A DNA stretch of 64,000 nucleotides from JAWKOK01 sp963698255. Lineage in GTDB: Bacteria; Chloroflexota; Anaerolineae; Caldilineales; Caldilineaceae. A program made the translations under genes and the position numbers. The notes beneath the pieces are model-generated. The model made no database searches. It was not told the origin of the DNA and worked only from the letters and a program-made list of their open reading frames with translations. The DNA is taken from the NCBI GenBank assembly GCA_963698255.1, contig CAVOQD010000027.1, positions 1 to 64,000 of the forward strand, read 5' to 3'. Shown piece after piece: positions 21,585 through 32,157 of the stretch (position 1 is its first letter; the number at the start of each line of letters is the position of its first letter).

Positions 21585-22895
21585 TCACCCCTTCCACACC
21601 GCATTCGTCACACGCACCACCACCGGATTCGGCCACTTGTTGTCGTTGTGCAGCCGTTGGGCGCGCATGACCGAGAGGTGAAGCCCGCGCTCGTCCTGGG
21701 TCCAGCTTCCCTTGGGATAGACCGTGGGCCGATATTCGAGCACCTGGCCCGATTGGCCCAGAATCTCGACCTCGGTCTCGTCGCCGGCCTCGACGTTGGT
21801 CAGGGTGATCACCTTGCGCTCACCCTTGGGCCAGGGCTTGCCGGTGACGATGGCGTAGATCGTGTCGCTCTCCTTGGCCTTCGTGTACCAGACATCGTGA
21901 TCCAAGGTGAGCGTCTCACGGATGACCGGCAGCGGGCGGATGTCGTAGACGGCCTCGTGGTTGGTGAAGATCCAGAGCGCCAGTTCCTGCATGCGGTCGG
22001 TCTGCTGGATGGGCAGTTCGCCGTCCGGTTTGGGGCCGACGTTGAGCAGCAGATTGCCGCCCTTGGCACGCGTCTCGATCAACATCTCGATCAATTTCGT
22101 GCCCGACTTGTAGGTCTCATGGGTCGGTTTGTAGGCCCACTGGGTGCCCAGCGTGAAGTTGGCCTCCCACGGACCCGGCAGCGAGCTGTCGGGGATGTAC
22201 TGCTCGGGCGTGGCCATGTCGCCACGGGTGACCAGCGTCTGGGGCGACAGTTCCCAGGTCAGTTGCTTCAGCCCCTCGGCCTCGCCGTCGTAGAACATCA
22301 TGTCGATGAAGCCGTAGTTGGTGAGCAGTTCGGTCACTTGGGCCTTGTTGTGGGCCATCAGCTCGGGGTTGTTGAGCGGGTTGACCTCGGGCCGGGCGCG
22401 GCTGATGGTCGTACCCTGTTTGTGCAGCAGCCAGAAATCGTCGGGCGAGAAGTAGAAGCCGATGGCGATGCCCCACTTGCGGAAGGCATCCACGAGCTGG
22501 CGTGTGATGTCCTGGCCGTAGGGCGTGTTCATGATGTTGAAGTCGGTGGTGGCGGTCTCGAACATGCAGAAACCGCTGTGGTGCTTCGTCGTGAAAACCA
22601 CGTACTTCATGCCGGCCACCTTGGCCTGGCGCGCCCACTCGTCGGCATCGAAGCGGGTCGGGTTGAACGTGCGCGGCAGTTCGTTGATGAAGCGGTTCAC
22701 GTAGTCGTCGGATGCGCCGACCATGGAGTGGCTGATCACGCAGCCGAGCTGGGAATCCATGCTCCAGTGGATAAAGAGGCCCAGCGCCTGGTCCATGAAC
22801 CACTCGGCGCGTGCCGGGTCGTTCCCCGAGTTGATCGATGCGTCCTGGACGACGTTGGCAAGACCGGGTGTTTCGGCGGTAGATTGTGCCGGCAT
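21585..22895 (-). CDS. Alpha-L-fucosidase, GH29
   Basis: The 436-residue enzyme is a family 29 glycoside hydrolase that removes L-fucose from glycans. Signature parts are LGLFIHWSMDS (the family has G.F.HWG), YVVFTTKHHSGFCMF (KHHDGF), FRKWGIAIGFYFSPDDFW, and MMFYDGEAEGL, where Asp of FYDG is the probable nucleophile (WFDG in most members). NLLLNVGPKPDGELP near residue 300 is also diagnostic. The expected N-terminal beta/alpha barrel is followed by a short beta domain. There is no signal peptide, so it is probably cytoplasmic and acts on imported oligosaccharides. It follows tpiA on the same strand, separated by a terminator hairpin. Confidence 0.9.
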   Translation of the reverse strand: MPAQSTAETPGLANVVQDASINSGNDPARAEWFMDQALGLFIHWSMDSQLGCVISHSMVGASDDYVNRFINELPRTFNPTRFDADEWARQAKVAGMKYVVFTTKHHSGFCMFETATTDFNIMNTPYGQDITRQLVDAFRKWGIAIGFYFSPDDFWLLHKQGTTISRARPEVNPLNNPELMAHNKAQVTELLTNYGFIDMMFYDGEAEGLKQLTWELSPQTLVTRGDMATPEQYIPDSSLPGPWEANFTLGTQWAYKPTHETYKSGTKLIEMLIETRAKGGNLLLNVGPKPDGELPIQQTDRMQELALWIFTNHEAVYDIRPLPVIRETLTLDHDVWYTKAKESDTIYAIVTGKPWPKGERKVITLTNVEAGDETEVEILGQSGQVLEYRPTVYPKGSWTQDERGLHLSVMRAQRLHNDNKWPNPVVVRVTNAVWKG

Positions 22896-22925
22896 GTGTG
22901 TGGATCCTTTCGTGATGGGTTCAAA

Positions 22926-22962
22926 AGAATGCCCACCAGGAAGTTCTCCGGGTGGGCATTCT
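22926..22962 (-). terminator. Intrinsic terminator after tpiA
   Basis: A perfect 12-base stem (AGAATGCCCACC and its complement) encloses a 13-base loop. In the minus direction the stem is followed by TTTTGA; in the plus direction by CTTTATTTTT, so it could work both ways. It lies between the tpiA stop and the fucosidase start. Confidence 0.75.
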
Positions 22963-23036
22963 CTTTATTTTTACTCGCGTAATTTTTACGCGCGTAATCG
23001 CTTGACTACGAACACGATACGGCGCTACGTTCGGTC

Positions 23037-23805
23037 CTACGCGTACACACCAGCCGTGATCGTCACCATGTCGGCATAGGAGTCGGCGTCCAGGGCGGCG
23101 CCGCCGATCAGCGCGCCGTCGATGTCGGCCATGCCCATGATCTCGGCGATGTTGCTCGGCTTGGTGCTGCCGCCGTAGAGCACACGGGTCTGCTCGGCAA
23201 CGGCTTCGCCGTACAGATCCTTGACCGCCGCGCGCACGACGCCGCCGCAGATGTCCTGGGCCTGCTGCGACGTGGCAGCCAGGCCGGTGCCGATGGCCCA
23301 GATCGGCTCGTAGGCGATGATCAGGTTCGGCAACCTGATCGGCGCTGAGGTCGGCCAGGCCGGCGCGCACTTGCTCGCCGACGAAGGAAGCGGTCTCACC
23401 GGCTTGGTTCTGCTCCAGGCTCTCGCCCACACACATGATCGGCTTGAGGCCGGCAGCCAGCGCGGCCTTGACCTTACTGTTGACGGTCTCGTTGGTCTCG
23501 GCGAAATACTGGCGGCGCTCGCTGTGGCCGATGATCACATAGTCGACCATGCCCACAAGCATCTCAGCGCTGACTTCGCCGGTGTAGGCGCCGTCGGATT
23601 CCCAGTGCATGTTCTGGGCGCCGACCTTGATCGACGAGTCTTTGAGCGCTTCGCTCACAGCCGCCAGGCAGACAAATGTGGGGGCGACGACGCGGTCGAC
23701 GCTCTCGACCGAACCGACCTTGGCGTCGATCTCCTGGGCCAACTGAACGGCTCTGTCAGCGGTCTTGTTCATCTTCCAGTTGCCGGCCATCATAGGCTTA
23801 CGCAT
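23037..23805 (-). CDS. tpiA: Triosephosphate isomerase
   Basis: One extra base near 23335 disrupts the frame; corrected the protein has about 255 residues. It starts MRKPMMAGNWKMNKT with the catalytic lysine, continues with VGAQNMHWESDGAYTGEVS, and has the catalytic His in YVIIGHSERR and the catalytic Glu in AYEPIWAIGTG, then VLYGGSTKPSNIAEIM in the phosphate-binding region. It interconverts dihydroxyacetone phosphate and glyceraldehyde 3-phosphate. The gene is the last of a gap, pgk, unknown, tpiA run on the minus strand. As the only copy in the cluster and an essential enzyme, it is unlikely to be a real pseudogene. Confidence 0.95.
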
Positions 23806-24006
23806 GTTCTTGCTCCTTCAAAGCTTTATCTACAAGGATGATTGCGTCACATTGCAACGCGACATTTTGATTTGATGCTATTGTCATATCGACGCAAATC
23901 GTAGGTCGGACGCTCACACTAGCGGATCGACTGACGGGGCAATCTCGCTTCTTCGGATATGATTCCGCAGTGACTTACAATGTTCTTGTCGTCATTGTCG
24001 ACTCAG

Positions 24007-24387
24007 TCACGGTCGAATCGACCTCTCATCCCCAGCTTCACTCTCGTCCTCGCTCTCTTCTTCCGGCGGGGCGTTGAAGATGGCCAACTCTTCGGCATAC
24101 TCGTCGGCCGTCAGCCAGCGTCCGCCGGAGACCTCGTGATTCGAGATCTGCTTGTTGCTGTCGAACCAGAGCTGGACTTCAACTTCGCTGAAACAGCGAT
24201 CGCGGCCGGACGTGTGCAATACCTTGCGCACGTAATAGCCCTTGCCGTCATCGTCCTTGCTCAGCTCGTTGAAGAGGTCGACTTTGCCTTCGAGCGGTTC
24301 CTTGCAGCGATAGCTTTTCACGTAGATGGACGTCAAACGGTCGTTGCCGCCGCCGGAGCCGCCAAAGAGTCTTTTGAGGAAGTTCAT
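24007..24387 (-). CDS. Small conserved-looking protein inside the glycolytic cluster
   Basis: This 126-residue protein of unknown function starts MNFLKRLFGG followed by a Gly-Ser-Gly linker. Its compact core holds two cysteines (SYRCKEPLEGKVDLFNELS and RDRCFSEVEVQLWF) and the segment SGGRWLTADEYAEE, then an acidic tail. The amphipathic N-terminus could touch the membrane. It sits between pgk and tpiA on the same strand with 100-200 base gaps, so it may be co-expressed with glycolysis. I recognise no family, although the codon use and the clean frame support a real gene. Confidence 0.6.
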   Translation of the reverse strand: MNFLKRLFGGSGGGNDRLTSIYVKSYRCKEPLEGKVDLFNELSKDDDGKGYYVRKVLHTSGRDRCFSEVEVQLWFDSNKQISNHEVSGGRWLTADEYAEELAIFNAPPEEESEDESEAGDERSIRP

Positions 24388-24410
24388 GGTGTTGCCTCGG
24401 TGAAAAGAGC

Positions 24411-24500
24411 GGTAGGGATGTGGGGAAGTAGGGAAGTGGGGGAGGAGTCGAACTCTATCGCACTACTGCCCTACTTCCGCACTGCCCCACGACCCTACTG
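24411..24500. repeat. Imperfect intergenic inverted repeat
   Basis: GTAGGGATGTGGGGAAGTAG on the left pairs imperfectly with CTGCCCCACGACCCTAC on the right. It lies between pgk and the small unknown gene and has no coding capacity. Confidence 0.4.
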
Positions 24501-24508
24501 CCTGCCTT

Positions 24509-25688
<1,180 letters not shown>

Positions 25689-25890
25689 GATTCCTATCTC
25701 ATGAATTTGCCGAAACCAGACAGGTCAACGTGGAGCTGCGATCGCTGCCGTGTCGGCTTCAACAAAAAAGATGTGATACGCTGGTTACACATCAATCAAC
25801 GTGAAATCTGCGCCGCATGATACCAACTCTCATCATGCATTCCACAATATTACAACGTGATACTGCAACGTGAAACATACGATCTAACAA

Positions 25891-25951
25891 AAAACGTGAA
25901 ACGTGAGAACGTGTGTGCAGGGGCACGATTCACGGTCACGTTTCACGTTTT
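25891..25951 (-). terminator. Long hairpin after gap, possible terminator
   Basis: A perfect 16-base stem (AAAACGTGAAACGTGA at 25891-25906 and its complement at 25936-25951) has a loop of 29 bases. In the minus direction the stem is followed by TTTTTTG. The ACGTGAAAC word recurs several times between 25798 and 25945. It could end or attenuate gap transcription before pgk. Confidence 0.5.
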
Positions 25952-25972
25952 CAATTGCTACCTTATCCGAGC

Positions 25973-26989
25973 CTAGAGCTGCATCAAGCGCTCGGCCAGG
26001 TCGGCGGTGCGGTTGGAGTAACCCCACTCGTTGTCGTACCACATGGTCACCTTGACCATGTTGCCGCCGATGACCTTGGTGTTGCCGGAATCGAAGATCG
26101 AGCTGTGCGGGTTGTGCACGATGTCGCTGCTGACGATCGGGTCAGTGACATACTCGATGATGCCCTTGTAATCGCCTTCGGCTGCTTCCTTGATGGCCGC
26201 GTTGATCTCCGCTGCGGTCACGTCCTTGGCCATCTCGACGGTCAGGTCGGTGATGGAACCGGTCGGGACCGGCACGCGCAGGGCGTAGCCGTCCAGCTTG
26301 CCGTTCAACTCGGGCAACACTTTGCCGACTGCCGCGGCTGCGCCGGTGCTGGTCGGGATGATGTTGACGGCGGCTGCACGGGAGCGATGCAGGTCTTTGT
26401 GAACCTGATCCAGGACATTCTGGTCATTGGTGTAGCCGTGGACCGTGACCATCAGGCCCTTGACCACGCCGAACTTCTCGTTGAGAACCTTGACCACAGG
26501 GGCCAGGCTGTTGGTGGTGCAGGAAGCATTGGAGACGCAGTGGTCGCCGGAATCCAGCACGTGGTCGTTGACGCCCAACACGACGGTCTCGGCGGTGCCC
26601 TTGGCCGGGGCCGAGATGATCACCTTCTTGGCGCCTGCGGCAAGGTGGCTGTCGTAGCCCGGCTTGCCGTCGGCGGCATTGTTGGTGAAGATGCCGGTCG
26701 ACTCGATGACGACGTCAACGCCCAACTCGCCCCACGGCAGGTCGGCCGGGTTGCGCTCGCCAAAGACCTTGATCGCCTTGCCGTTGACAATCAGGCTGGC
26801 GTCGCCGGCCTCGACGGTGCCGGGGAAGCGGCCCTGGGTCGAGTCATACTTGGCCAGATAGGCCAAGGTCTTGGGATCGGACAGGTCGTTGATGCCGACG
26901 ATCTCGAAGCGTTCCGGCTGTTCGGCCATGACGCGGAAGACGAGACGGCCAATACGACCAAAACCATTGATTCCAATCTTTGTAGCCAT
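25973..26989 (-). CDS. gap: Glyceraldehyde-3-phosphate dehydrogenase
   Basis: The 338-residue enzyme has the NAD-binding start KIGINGFGRIGRLVFR, the catalytic cysteine in SNASCTTNSLAPV near residue 154, the substrate-binding RAAAVNIIPTSTGAA, LDGYALRVPVPTGS, and the C-terminal WYDNEWGYSNR. Length and motifs match the classical NAD-type phosphorylating enzyme, with Asp (NDLSDP) at the position that favours NAD over NADP. The gene is undamaged. It starts the gap, pgk, unknown, tpiA run and follows the YvcK-like gene, whose products in other bacteria also influence central carbon metabolism. Confidence 0.96.
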   Translation of the reverse strand: MATKIGINGFGRIGRLVFRVMAEQPERFEIVGINDLSDPKTLAYLAKYDSTQGRFPGTVEAGDASLIVNGKAIKVFGERNPADLPWGELGVDVVIESTGIFTNNAADGKPGYDSHLAAGAKKVIISAPAKGTAETVVLGVNDHVLDSGDHCVSNASCTTNSLAPVVKVLNEKFGVVKGLMVTVHGYTNDQNVLDQVHKDLHRSRAAAVNIIPTSTGAAAAVGKVLPELNGKLDGYALRVPVPTGSITDLTVEMAKDVTAAEINAAIKEAAEGDYKGIIEYVTDPIVSSDIVHNPHSSIFDSGNTKVIGGNMVKVTMWYDNEWGYSNRTADLAERLMQL

Positions 26990-27140
26990 TAAAATTCTCC
27001 TTTTATTTTGGCTCTGAAGACATTTTTCAATACCAGCGTTTGGCAGATATTTCCGCCCAACACGCGAACAGTATTTTCGAAAATATACGCAGCGAAAATG
27101 CTTCGTTCACATACTAACTGTCATTTTAACACAACTGGAT

Positions 27141-28514
27141 TTAAGTGTGCATTTTTGACACCGAGTGTTTTTGACGCATCTCTGTATAGATCTCCATCAG
27201 TCGGGTTGCCAACTTGTCGGCATCATGGCGCCACGGCCGCTCATCGTCGACGATATCGCCGGTAAAAAGCGTGTAGTCGAGCGGACTGTTCGGTTTCGGC
27301 AAGGGAACCCAGTCGCTCGCCGATGACAGGGGCCGGTTTAGGTCGTAGTTTTGATTGGCCAAGACCGTGGTGAATGCGTCTCCGGCGTGCAGGCGCAACT
27401 GGCGCATATGATCGGAGACATCGTAGCCGTCGGTTTCGCCGGGCTGCGTGGCCACATTGCAGACGTAGATGCGCAGGGCTGACGACGCACAGATGGCGTC
27501 ACGCACGGAGGGTACCAGCAGATTGGGCATGACGCTGGTGAAGAAACTGCCTGGCGCAGCCACGATCAGGTCGGCCTTGAGGATCGCTCGGGTCACTGTG
27601 GGGTAGCCGTGGACGGTGTCCGGCTTGAGGAAGACGCGCTGGATGCGCCCGCCGGCCTCGGGAATGTTGCTTTCGCCTTCGACCACGGACCAGATCTCGT
27701 CGCCTGCTTCATTGGTCCGGGCGATCTCAGCGCACAGGGTCACGTTCTCCAGCGTGCTGGGCAGGATCTGCCCGCTCACGTTGAGCACGCGGCTGCTTTC
27801 GGCCAGCCCGCGATCAAAGCTGCCGGTGACCGCGGCCATGGTTGAAATGAAGAGGTTTCCAAAGCTGTGGCCGGCCAGCTCGCTGGTGACGTCGTTCTCG
27901 CCGTAGATGCCCTGCTGATCGGCGAAGCGATATTGGAGCAGGCGGGTCATCAGATCTTCGGACTTACTCAATGCGGCGATGTTGTTGCGGAAATCGCCCG
28001 GCGGCAACGTGCCCATCTGCCGGCGCAGACGCCCGCTGCTGCCGCCGTCGTCGGCCACGGTGACGATGGCGGTGATGTTCTCTGTATAGCGTTGAAGGCC
28101 ACGCAGAAGCTGCGGCATGCCCGTGCCGCCGCCGATGGCGACGATCTTGATGCCGTCGATCCTGAGGTCAGCACGCTTGGCGGCGTCGGCATGGCCGTCC
28201 TCTGCCGGAGGCTGCTGCTGGTTGTCGGCTTGAATGATGATGGACGGGGCTGAATCGATCTGATTTGGGTCGAGCCTTGCTGGTTCGTATAGTGGTGAAT
28301 CGATCTCGGCTTGGTCCGACGAGGCATGTCGGTTGTTCAACCGCAACGCGGTCACCATCGCGATCAGGCCCAGGAAGAGCAGCAACAACAGTAGGAGCCA
28401 GGCCGGCAGGAAGCCGAGCAGCAGTTGATCTGCCCAGGCGTCCACAAGTCCGGACGCGGCCTGCACCAGCAGCGCAAGCGCAAAGCCGATCACCATCGCG
28501 CCGGCGAAAAGCAA
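27141..28514 (-). CDS. yvcK: YvcK/CofD-like gluconeogenesis factor with membrane anchor
   Basis: The 457-residue protein has two N-terminal membrane helices (about residues 1-20 and 33-55), a Gln-rich linker, then a complete YvcK domain from about residue 122: IVAIGGGTGMPQLLRGLQ, VTVADDGGSSGRLR, PPGDFRNNIAAL, HSFGNLFI and APGSFFTSVMPNLLVP, all diagnostic. YvcK-type proteins bind UDP-sugars and are needed for growth on gluconeogenic carbon and for cell shape. The membrane extension is not part of the classical soluble form. An extra base just upstream (near 28530) may hide a slightly longer N-terminus. It is followed by gap on the same strand. Confidence 0.85.
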   Translation of the reverse strand: MLFAGAMVIGFALALLVQAASGLVDAWADQLLLGFLPAWLLLLLLLFLGLIAMVTALRLNNRHASSDQAEIDSPLYEPARLDPNQIDSAPSIIIQADNQQQPPAEDGHADAAKRADLRIDGIKIVAIGGGTGMPQLLRGLQRYTENITAIVTVADDGGSSGRLRRQMGTLPPGDFRNNIAALSKSEDLMTRLLQYRFADQQGIYGENDVTSELAGHSFGNLFISTMAAVTGSFDRGLAESSRVLNVSGQILPSTLENVTLCAEIARTNEAGDEIWSVVEGESNIPEAGGRIQRVFLKPDTVHGYPTVTRAILKADLIVAAPGSFFTSVMPNLLVPSVRDAICASSALRIYVCNVATQPGETDGYDVSDHMRQLRLHAGDAFTTVLANQNYDLNRPLSSASDWVPLPKPNSPLDYTLFTGDIVDDERPWRHDADKLATRLMEIYTEMRQKHSVSKMHT

Positions 28515-28639
28515 CCAGAACGCCCACTGGCGATGAGCGGCGTTGTTTCAGCTTCAGCGTGATTGTGTTCTCGGATCGGGGCAGCGTCTGCCAAGGAATT
28601 CACCAGTTACGACACGAACGAATGTCACTGCCGGATTGG

Positions 28640-28795
28640 AGTATAGATGAGGTGGGGGATGAGGGGCAAGAAGGGTGCTCGGCGTACGTACTGCGCAAGG
28701 TCTCTGAATGAGATGGGGCTTGAGCCACTGGGAGCAGTTGCTCAACGAAACCTTACGCAGTACGCAGCACGTAGTAGACTACCTCATCACCATCA
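28640..28795. repeat. Imperfect long inverted repeat between yvcK and GH42
   Basis: Left-arm blocks GATGAGG, GTGCTCGGCGTACGTACTGC and GCAAGGT pair with right-arm blocks ACCTTACGCAGTACGCAGCAC and CCTCATC. The right end overlaps the last codons of the GH42 gene. No coding function is visible in the gap. Confidence 0.4.
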
Positions 28796-30829
28796 CCCCA
28801 AACCCCTCCATCTCCTGCACCCCGCTCACCGTCTCACCCGTCAGCAGATCGGTCATCTGGCGCTCGCCCAGATCGATCCGGCGTTTTTCCGGCGCGAAGT
28901 TCATCACGAAGACGAAGCGTTGGTCGCCGTCGCTGCGCACCTGCGCGGTGACGCCTTCGGGCAGGTCGATGTCCAGCGCGCGTTGCAGACTCAGTTCGTC
29001 GGCCAGCCCGGCGTAGAGATCGCTGAGGAAGCGGTCGTCGTTGCGCGAGGCGATGTAGATCGCCTGGCCGTCGCCGAAGCGGTTGAGCGTCAGCGCGGGA
29101 CGGCCGGCATAGAAGTCCTCGCCGTAGGTGGCCAGCACGTCGGCGCTCTCGGCGTGGATCAGCGCGCAGAGTTCCTTGGCCACATAGCTGCCGGTCAGTC
29201 CCAGCTTGTTGCCGGCAGCGGGCACGACCGAGTTTGTCTGCCCATCGTAGAGTGCGTCGATCTCCTCGTCCCAGATGCCCAGCACATGGCGCAGCGGGCC
29301 GGGGAAACCGCCCAGGAAGCAGAGGTCGGTCTCGTCGGCAATGCCGCTCCAGTAGGTGGCGACAAATGTGCCGCCTGCCTTGACGAATGCCTCGATGCGC
29401 TCGGCCACGCCGGGTCGCACCATGTAGAGCATGGGCGCGATGACCAGTTTGTAGCTCGACAGATCCTGCTCCATGTCGATGACATCGACGGGGATGCCGC
29501 GGCTGCCAGAACTGGCGATAGTGGCGCAGGACGGTGGGCAGATAGTCCTTGCCTTCGACACGCGGCCCCTGGGCGTCGTTGATGGCCCAGTTGTTCTCCC
29601 AGTCGTAGATCAGGGCCACGTCGGGACGTGTGGTCGTGCCCACCACCGGGTCGAGTTTCTCCAGCGCCAGGCCGACATCGGTCACGTCGCGGAAGACGCG
29701 GGTGTGTTCGTGGCCGGCGTGGTCGACGACCGCGCCGTGGAGCTTCTCGGACGGCGCCGCGGCTCTTGCGCCACTGGAAATACTGGACCGTGTCCGATCC
29801 GTGGGCCACGGCCTGCAACGACGAGAGCAGATGCATGCCCGGCCGCTTGAGCTTGGCCACCGGCATCCAGTTGGTCATGCTGGGCGTCGATTCCATGAGC
29901 ATGAAGGGCTTGCCGCCTTTGAGGCAGCGGTTGATGTCGTGGAGGAAGGCGATGTGGGCCGCCAGATCCCAGTCGTTCTGTTGGCCGTGCCACATGGGGT
30001 AGGAGTCCCACGAGATGACGTCCAGGTGCGGGGCCATGCGCCAGTAGTTGAGACCGGGGAACGTGCCCATGAAGTTGGTCGTGATGGGCACGTCCGGCGT
30101 GATCTGGCGCAGCGGGACCATCTCGTTGAGCATGAAGTCGGTGGTCTGGTCGGTGACGAAACGTTTCCAATCCAGGTTGTGGCCGTGGACGCCGGTCTCG
30201 CCGATCTCGCTGGGCGGCTCGATCTGGCTCCAGTCGGTGTAGGTGTGGCTCCAGAACGCGGTCCACCAGGCCTGGTTGAGGTCGTCCAGCGAAGCGTAGC
30301 GGGCGCGCAGCCACTTGGTGAAGGCGGCCCGGCAATGGTCGCAGTGACACTCGCCGCCGTACTCGTTGGAAAGGTGCCAGAGCAGCAGCGCCGGGTGATC
30401 CTTGTAGCGCTCGGCCAGCAGCGTGTTGATGATGAGCGTCTTCTCGCGATAGACCGGCGAGCTGAAGCAGTGGTTGTGGCGGCGACCGTGCAGATTGCGC
30501 CCGCCGTCCGGCCGCACGCGCAACACTTCCGGATACTTGGCCGACATCCAGGCCGGGCGCGCGCCGGTCGGCGTGGCCAGCACCGCGTAGGCCCCGTTTT
30601 CGGCCAGCATGTCCATGACCCTGTCCAGCCAGCCGAACTCGAAGCGGCCTTCCTCCGGCTCAAGATGGGTCCACGAGAAGATGCTGACCGTCATGGTGTT
30701 GCAGTGGGCCAGCTTCATGAGGCGCATGTCCTCGGACCAGATCTCCTCGGGCCACTGGTCCGGATTGTAGTCGCCGCCATGCAGCATGTGGGGGAACTTG
30801 GGGTTGATTGGGCCGTACTTTTCGATCAT
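28779..30829 (-). CDS. Beta-galactosidase, GH42
   Basis: Two extra bases (near 29750 and 29507) were corrected to give about 682 residues. The start MIEKYGPINPKF at 30829 has AGGAG six bases upstream. The N-terminal barrel shows LHGGDYNPDQWPEEIW, the acid/base Glu in LLLWHLSNEYGGECHCDHC, which also holds the metal-binding cysteines of family 42, and the nucleophile Glu in PFMLMESTPSMTNW. A trimerisation domain (DWENNWAIND ... VAERIEAFVKAGGTFV) and a C-terminal beta domain follow, as usual. The enzyme hydrolyses terminal beta-galactosides, in this family often from plant polysaccharides. There is no signal peptide, so it is intracellular. Confidence 0.9.
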
Positions 30830-31332
30830 GGTTGGCTCCTGGTGAGAATTGGATCGATTGCGTGTTTTTTTGCCACAGATGGACACGGATGAAAAAGGAT
30901 GGGTCACAGATGAAACAGGCGGTTCAGTGCTGCGGCAATGCGCTGAGCTCTGCATACCTCGCGGTTAGGACTGCTGCAGCAGGTCGCCACAGCAGCCCGG
31001 TCGGAGCCGTCGAAAGATGTGTGCGGGGCAAGCGAGCAGTCGAGGCAAGAGCGTGTTGAGACTTGCTGGTTTCGTTCGTAGTAACCGCTTTAGCGGTCTG
31101 GACGGACCCTTAGCCCGTAGGTCGGATTGATAATCCGACCAGCCTGGCTGGGCCAAGCTTCGCCAAGTGGAATGCCATTCCGCTCTACATGGCGTTATCC
31201 GTAGGTCGAACGCCTAAACGGGAAATGAACTTTGACGGATGAAAACGTCGCTTGACAGTGCGCTGTTGCTTGCGTACGATGGTTTCCTATCCCCACTCAC
31301 CCAGCGTGAACCACCAAAGGACGTGGCAGACA
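30830..31332. other. Intergenic region between GH42 and SDR genes
   Basis: This 500-base gap between divergent genes holds a CCACAGATGGACACGGATG type repeat near 30880, a perfect hairpin GGTCGGAT/ATCCGACC near 31122-31141, and the pair ACCGCTTTAGCGGT near 31085. No convincing coding frame or RNA was found. Confidence 0.35.
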
Positions 31333-32136
31333 ATGACACAACATGGAATTGGGCATGGAGAATACGTCGCCGTCGTGACCGGCGCGGGCAGCGGCGTCGG
31401 CGAGGCCATTGCGCGCGCACTGGCAGACCATGGCGTGAAGATCGCACTCCTGGGCAGGACACACGACAAGCTGGCGATGGTTCGAGCGGCCATCCGCGGC
31501 GACGGCGGCGGTGCAGAGATCTTTGTCTGCGACGTGTCCGATCCTGACCACGTGGAGACGACAAGTTCAGCGATCCGGGCACAAATGGGTCAGCCCCAAA
31601 TTCTGGTCAACAACGCCGGCCTGCACTGCGAGCTGCTGCCCATCGCCGAGACCACGCCGGCCAATTGGATCCGGACGCTTCAGGTCAATGTGGTCGGTCC
31701 CTACCTGATGAGCCGTGCCTTTATACCCGGCATGGTCGAGCAGGGCTGGGGCCGTATCATCAACGTCTCGTCGGCGGCCTCACTGGGCGAGCCGACCAAC
31801 ATCGGGTCGATCTATCAACTGAGCAAGGTCACGCTCAACCATTTCACGCGCCAGTTGGCCGTCGAGTTGGACGGCAGCGGCGTGACGGCCAACGCCATCC
31901 ACCCCGGCGAGGTCAAGACCGAGATGTGGGCCGCCATCAAGGCTGACGCCGAGAGTCGGACCGGCGATGGGCGCAATGCACTGGGGTGGGCGTCGATGGT
32001 CGAGGAGAGCGGCGGCGATCCGCCGCAGAAGGCTGCCGATCTTGTGCTGAAGATGCTTGGCCCGGACTACGACAACGTCAACGGGCAGTTTCTCTGGATC
32101 GAGGATGGCATCAAAGCGCCGATGCCTTCGTGGTGA
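31333..32136 (+). CDS. Short-chain dehydrogenase/reductase
   Basis: The 267-residue classical SDR starts at ATG 31333. It has the cofactor motif VVTGAGSGVGEAIARAL, the NNAG motif in ILVNNAGLHCELLP, the catalytic Ser in INVSSAASLG, and the YxxxK pair in SIYQLSKVTLNHF, followed by ANAIHPGEVKTEMW. It would oxidise or reduce a hydroxy or keto substrate with NAD(P). Only 21 bases separate it from the GH3 gene downstream, which suggests one transcript and a role in sugar or aglycone metabolism, but the substrate is not known. The gene is undamaged. Confidence 0.85.
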   Translation: MTQHGIGHGEYVAVVTGAGSGVGEAIARALADHGVKIALLGRTHDKLAMVRAAIRGDGGGAEIFVCDVSDPDHVETTSSAIRAQMGQPQILVNNAGLHCELLPIAETTPANWIRTLQVNVVGPYLMSRAFIPGMVEQGWGRIINVSSAASLGEPTNIGSIYQLSKVTLNHFTRQLAVELDGSGVTANAIHPGEVKTEMWAAIKADAESRTGDGRNALGWASMVEESGGDPPQKAADLVLKMLGPDYDNVNGQFLWIEDGIKAPMPSW

Positions 32137-32157
32137 ACCACAATGGAGTGAAAAACG

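Noticed and set aside
25913..26992. Long open frame antisense to gap
   Set aside because: Shadow of the intact gap gene; no recognisable domain.
28834..29685. Separate gene inside the GH42 region
   Set aside because: The apparent ORF is a stretch of the GH42 enzyme between two frameshifts followed by out-of-frame Arg-rich translation.
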